Shown here piece by piece: positions 60,292 through 63,626 of a DNA stretch of 63,626 nt (the stretch's first letter is position 1; every line of letters begins with the position of its first letter). The notes below the pieces were generated by a model, which saw only the letters and a program-made list of their open reading frames with translations, was not told where the DNA came from and made no database searches. Source of the stretch: Actinobacteria bacterium HGW-Actinobacteria-7 (GTDB lineage Bacteria; Actinomycetota; Coriobacteriia; Anaerosomatales; PHET01); contig PHET01000023.1 of NCBI GenBank assembly GCA_002841275.1, forward strand, positions 1 to 63,626, written 5' to 3'. A program made the position numbers and the translations under genes.

Positions 60292-62247
60292 ATGCTGCCG
60301 GCGCGCGATCTCTGGATGTCCCACACCACGGGTGAGCGTCTGTGGCCGGTGTCGCTGACGCCCGAGACGCTCGCCTTAGCGTTGCCTGCCGAGCGCTGTC
60401 CGTTGGTGCTTTCTCCCTCATCGGAGCGCGGGTGGCTGGGTGGCTCGGCAGTGGTGGCCGTCGATCCATTCGAGCTCCGGCATGGTGTCACGCTTGCGGA
60501 GGCGGCCAAGACGCTTGAGGCGGCGTATGAGGCCGAGTCTGCGGTTCTGACAGCGGTACTGGCAACCTACGACGGCACCTGTTCGGTCGCTTCGTATTCC
60601 GGGGCGTTCGTGCGCTCCGATTCGGGCTGGCGCAGATGGGGACCGGTCGCCGAAGCTCTGGTCTTCTCGGCGAATCAGACCGGCCAGGCTTTGGATTGCG
60701 CCACGCCCCTGCTGGTGCGGACCGAGTGGGACCTCTCCGGCCGAGAATACCGTACCGCCGTTGCTGAGGTGCGCGAGCGGATCGCGTCGGGCGATGTCTA
60801 CGTGCTGAACCTCACCGCGCGTCTGTCGGGAGAGCTTGCCGTAGAGTCGCCCGCCCGAGCGTTCGTGGCGCTGAGCTCCCGGGCCGCCGGGGAGATGACC
60901 GCGCACCTTGCAGGTCTGCCCGGCGAAACACCGTGGATCGCCAGCGTGTCGCCTGAGCGGTTTGTGCGCGTCTCCGCGGGCGAGGAGGGCGCGCGGGTGG
61001 CTGAGGTGTGTCCCATCAAGGGCACGCGTCCTCGCGGCCTCTCGCCGCAAGGTGAGGCCGCGATCATCATCGAGCTTGCGGGCGATCCCAAAGAGCGGGC
61101 CGAACACATCATGGTCGTCGATCTCGAACGCAACGACCTGGGCGTCGCATGCGTTCCTGGCACGATTCACGTCGATCCACTCTACGAAGTGGTACCCACT
61201 CCCTACTGTCATCAGATGGTGTCCACAGTCCGGGGAACAGTCCGGCGCGAGGTGGACTTCGCCACGCTGCTCTCGGCGTTGTTTCCCTGTGGAAGCGTGA
61301 CGGGCGCTCCAAAGCGGGCGGCGATGCGCATCATCAGCGAGCTGGAAGCTTCAGCGCGGCGCGCCTATTGCGGGGCCTTACTGGTGGCGGTACCCGGGGA
61401 GCTGGACAGCTCGGTGCTCATTCGGACACTCGAGGGTAGCGCCGAGAAGCCCGCGCAGGCCACTTGGGGCACTGGATGCGGGATCACGCACGACTCCGAC
61501 CCGGCAGCGGAATATCTCGAGCTGCTGCTGAAGGCTTCACCCGCTACGGGCGATGGCGCGCCCTCCGTGGCATTGCGCGAGACCATGCGCGTGTCGAGCC
61601 GACGAGTGCCGCTGCTCGACCGGCATCTCGCGCGGCTCGCGGGCGGGGGAGCGGGACCCACGGTCCTAGCGCGCGTACGGGCTGCGGTCGCCGCACAGCT
61701 TGACCGGCCCGAGGCCGCGCTGCCCTACGCCCGGTTGGGTATCACCGCGACCCCGGACGGCGAGGTCGCCGCGGGGCTCACTACCGAGGAGTCCTCGTTG
61801 GCGGTGGAGGGAGGGCCGAGAATCGCGCTGGTCGAGGTCGCGCAAGCGCCCGTGCTGCCAGAATGCGCGGCTAAACCCGCGAGCCGGCGGTACTGGGACC
61901 GGGCGCACCGAGTGGCGCGAGCCAGGGGGGCGGACCAAGCGATTCTCGTGGGTCCTGACGGTCGGATTATCGATGGGTCGACGGCTACGGTGTGGCTGGT
62001 AGTCGACGGCGCGCTGAGGACGCCTCCCGCACCACCAGCCGTTGCAGGCGTTGCCCGCAGCCTCATCTTCGATCTTGCCGCGCAGCACGGCCTGGAAGCG
62101 ACCGAGGCGAATCTGGACTCACGCGACCTTGAGCTGGCAGACGAGGTGTTCCTGAGCAACGCGGTAGGACTTGTGGTCCCCGTACGGAATCGCGGGGGTA
62201 TCGTGTGCGCTACGCTCACGCGCTTGGTCGCTGACCTGTTCGTGTAG
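60292..62247 (+). CDS. pabB: Fused aminodeoxychorismate synthase component I and lyase-type aminotransferase
   Basis: The 651-residue protein joins a chorismate-using domain (about 1-420) and a class IV PLP domain (about 425-651). The first has PIKGTRPRG with K243, DLERNDLG and GSVTGAPK; the PIKGT Lys marks PabB rather than TrpE. The second has K528 in AKPASRRYWDRA as the likely PLP lysine, and IIDGSTATVWLV. Together they make p-aminobenzoate from chorismate, with ammonia from a PabA not seen here. The product feeds folate, which PurN and PurH consume. Confidence 0.88.
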   Translation: MLPARDLWMSHTTGERLWPVSLTPETLALALPAERCPLVLSPSSERGWLGGSAVVAVDPFELRHGVTLAEAAKTLEAAYEAESAVLTAVLATYDGTCSVASYSGAFVRSDSGWRRWGPVAEALVFSANQTGQALDCATPLLVRTEWDLSGREYRTAVAEVRERIASGDVYVLNLTARLSGELAVESPARAFVALSSRAAGEMTAHLAGLPGETPWIASVSPERFVRVSAGEEGARVAEVCPIKGTRPRGLSPQGEAAIIIELAGDPKERAEHIMVVDLERNDLGVACVPGTIHVDPLYEVVPTPYCHQMVSTVRGTVRREVDFATLLSALFPCGSVTGAPKRAAMRIISELEASARRAYCGALLVAVPGELDSSVLIRTLEGSAEKPAQATWGTGCGITHDSDPAAEYLELLLKASPATGDGAPSVALRETMRVSSRRVPLLDRHLARLAGGGAGPTVLARVRAAVAAQLDRPEAALPYARLGITATPDGEVAAGLTTEESSLAVEGGPRIALVEVAQAPVLPECAAKPASRRYWDRAHRVARARGADQAILVGPDGRIIDGSTATVWLVVDGALRTPPAPPAVAGVARSLIFDLAAQHGLEATEANLDSRDLELADEVFLSNAVGLVVPVRNRGGIVCATLTRLVADLFV

Positions 62248-62403
62248 ACCGTGGTGTTGGCACGGACGTCGCATCACATACCTGCGTGTGACGATTCCCC
62301 CCTCTGAGCTGGCGTCTTTGCGTCGACGCGCTGCGGCGCGTACGGTAGGGGGGTTCCCAGAGTCGATTGGCCTGCTTCTGTGTAGGCCACAGGTGGTGAA
62401 GTC
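62248..62403 (+). other. Leader region of the secreted protein gene, with inverted repeats
   Basis: CCCCCCT (62297-62303) and AGGGGGG (62347-62353) are perfect arms around a 43-base loop rich in GCGC runs. A small hairpin, GGCCT/AGGCC (62369-62373 with 62384-62388), follows just before the ribosome site AGGTGG (62391-62396). It may end the pab unit or form a leader structure. I match it to no known class. Confidence 0.35.
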
Positions 62404-63626
62404 ATGACCTTGAAGATCCCGTTGACCCTGCCGCGCGTGACGCGGATAGCGGTCGCCCTCACGCTCGCGATTGTGGCGTCTCTTGGTGTCGTACAACAGG
62501 CGGCTGCGGCGACCTACAACCCCGAGATCATCATCTCGAACGACAACATGCGCAATGCCAATGCGATGAGCGAGAAGCAGATACAGGCGCTCCTCGAAAC
62601 GCAGACCGGGCCGCTCAAGTCGCTGGTGACCTCAGACTACGCCGGGGTCAACCGAAAGGCATCGACGATCATCTGGCAGGCGTGCCAGGCGTGGAACATC
62701 AGCCCCAAGGTCATGCTGACGATGCTTCAGAAGGAGCAGAGCCTGCTCACACGGACCACGCTGAAGACCAACACACTGAGCCGCGCGATCGGTGCGGGCT
62801 GCCCCAATGCAACAACGAACCGCTACCCAGGCTTTGGCCGACAGATGTGGAACGGCGCCAGGCTGCTCGACAGTTACGGTGAGAGCAGTACGGTCGTTCC
62901 CAAGTACTACCCCGACATCGTGCGCACGGACATCTACCGCAAGCCCAACGTGACTTTGCACATGAAGAACATCGCGACCTACAAGCTCTTCTGCTACAAC
63001 CCCAGCATCGGAGCGAGTGCTCCGTATGGCGACCTCTCGGCTCAGGCGTCGAGCTGCACGGGTAACGCCAACTTCTGGCTGATCTACCGCCGGTACTTCG
63101 GTAGCACCTTCGCCTACCCGCGCATGATGCCGATCTACCGGTTCCGCAGTTATCGCACAGGAACCTATCTGTACACGATCTCGGTGGCGGAGCGCTTGAA
63201 GCTCCGCAACGCGACCAACAAGCGCAACTGGGCCTACGAGGGTGCCAAGTTCTCAATGGACACATCGGTTGCGTCCGCCTTGACGACCCCGGTGTACCGC
63301 TTCAAGAACAAGTACACCCGCAAGTTCTCGTTCGTCACATCGAAAGCGACGTACGACACCCGCCGTACTACTTCGGGCCGCCGGACGTGGACGGTCTCCA
63401 TGGGCCGCCTCCTCCTGACGAAGGCCCGCGTGGAGGTCCACGGACCGGCCTTCGAGGGGCCGGACCGTCCGACCGGATCCGTCGGTCCCGGAGACCTGCC
63501 CCCTCTGGCCTCCCTCACGAGCCTCGACGACGACGACGCCCTGGTGCCCCTCCTCGATGAACTTCGCGACTCCACCCGGAACCGGGGGAAGGCCCTGGCT
63601 GATGCGGGCCTCACCTCCGCCGCCCT
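62404..63626 (+). CDS. Secreted protein with DUF5648-like repeats, runs off the window
   Basis: ATG 62404 opens a frame that is still open at the right edge (407 codons). A signal peptide (about 1-36, ending AAA) is followed by a helical domain with KASTIIWQACQAWNISPKVMLTMLQKEQSLL, which resembles lytic-transglycosylase-like folds, then repeats VYRFRSY..GTYLYT and VYRFKNKY..KFSFVT of the DUF5648 type. From about 63400 the sequence changes to GRLLLTKARVEVHGPAFEGP and an acidic DDDD stretch, unlike the repeat it interrupts. The last part may be an assembly join or a real foreign fusion. Confidence 0.6.
   Translation, partial: MTLKIPLTLPRVTRIAVALTLAIVASLGVVQQAAAATYNPEIIISNDNMRNANAMSEKQIQALLETQTGPLKSLVTSDYAGVNRKASTIIWQACQAWNISPKVMLTMLQKEQSLLTRTTLKTNTLSRAIGAGCPNATTNRYPGFGRQMWNGARLLDSYGESSTVVPKYYPDIVRTDIYRKPNVTLHMKNIATYKLFCYNPSIGASAPYGDLSAQASSCTGNANFWLIYRRYFGSTFAYPRMMPIYRFRSYRTGTYLYTISVAERLKLRNATNKRNWAYEGAKFSMDTSVASALTTPVYRFKNKYTRKFSFVTSKATYDTRRTTSGRRTWTVSMGRLLLTKARVEVHGPAFEGPDRPTGSVGPGDLPPLASLTSLDDDDALVPLLDELRDSTRNRGKALADAGLTSAA

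Overview
This is a GC-rich bacterial stretch with short intergenic gaps, many GTG starts and frequent stop/start overlaps. Gene content is Gram-positive in character: an LtaS-type lipoteichoic acid synthase, lipoproteins with an Lgt-like enzyme, several TetR regulators, MscL and secreted surface proteins. Together with a formate/nitrite transporter, MoaE- and CobT-type cofactor genes and a small-form PurL/PurS/PurQ complex, this suggests an Actinomycetota member, possibly an anaerobic Coriobacteriia relative. That placement is inference. I found no rRNA, tRNA, CRISPR array or intact insertion sequence.

Positions 1-14.2 kb are accessory and regulatory. They hold the end of an antitoxin with its PIN toxin, a TetR gene with multiple operators and two tiny membrane proteins, an ATP-grasp enzyme, a flavin monooxygenase-like protein, a DUF6323/DUF6179-like pair, an acyltransferase, an ABC-2 exporter facing a TetR-hydrolase operon, a VOC protein, a third TetR divergent from a membrane-anchored SRPBCC-like protein, and an iron-type alcohol dehydrogenase.

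Positions 14.4-23.2 kb are mostly metabolic: an ATC-hydrolase-like protein, a GIY-YIG protein, a parvulin, a formate/nitrite channel, a Cys-rich protein, DUF2239, an ACT-domain regulator, MoaE, CobT, a cysteine synthase-like enzyme, DUF3052, a patatin and a carbonic anhydrase. The GIY-YIG and DUF2239 genes share an unusual double-dyad promoter.

Positions 23.2-29.2 kb are a DesK/LiaS-type two-component system followed by a MacAB-like efflux operon. Near-identical palindromes stand before both transcription units. A 14-codon leader peptide overlaps the start of the efflux adaptor.

Positions 29.3-36.3 kb hold a second acyltransferase, a B-box membrane protein, a structured leader before a secreted YiiX-like cysteine hydrolase, a lipoprotein, MscL with a zinc-ribbon tail, an OmpR-type regulator with a histidine kinase whose 5' end looks frameshifted, a DUF3221 lipoprotein and a small membrane protein.

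Positions 36.4-62.2 kb are a purine region: purC, purS, purQ, purL, purF, purM, purN and purH. Envelope genes are interleaved, including a 1131-residue matrixin-like protease, a zinc-ribbon protein, a very large lipoprotein, an Lgt-like protein, an ion channel, LTA synthase and an orphan LivJ-type lipoprotein. A DUF5063 gene and a PabB-PabC fusion close the region. PurN and PurH use formyl-tetrahydrofolate, and PabBC feeds folate synthesis, so the grouping makes metabolic sense. A secreted protein runs off the right edge, and its last 230 bases look unlike the rest of the gene, perhaps an assembly junction.
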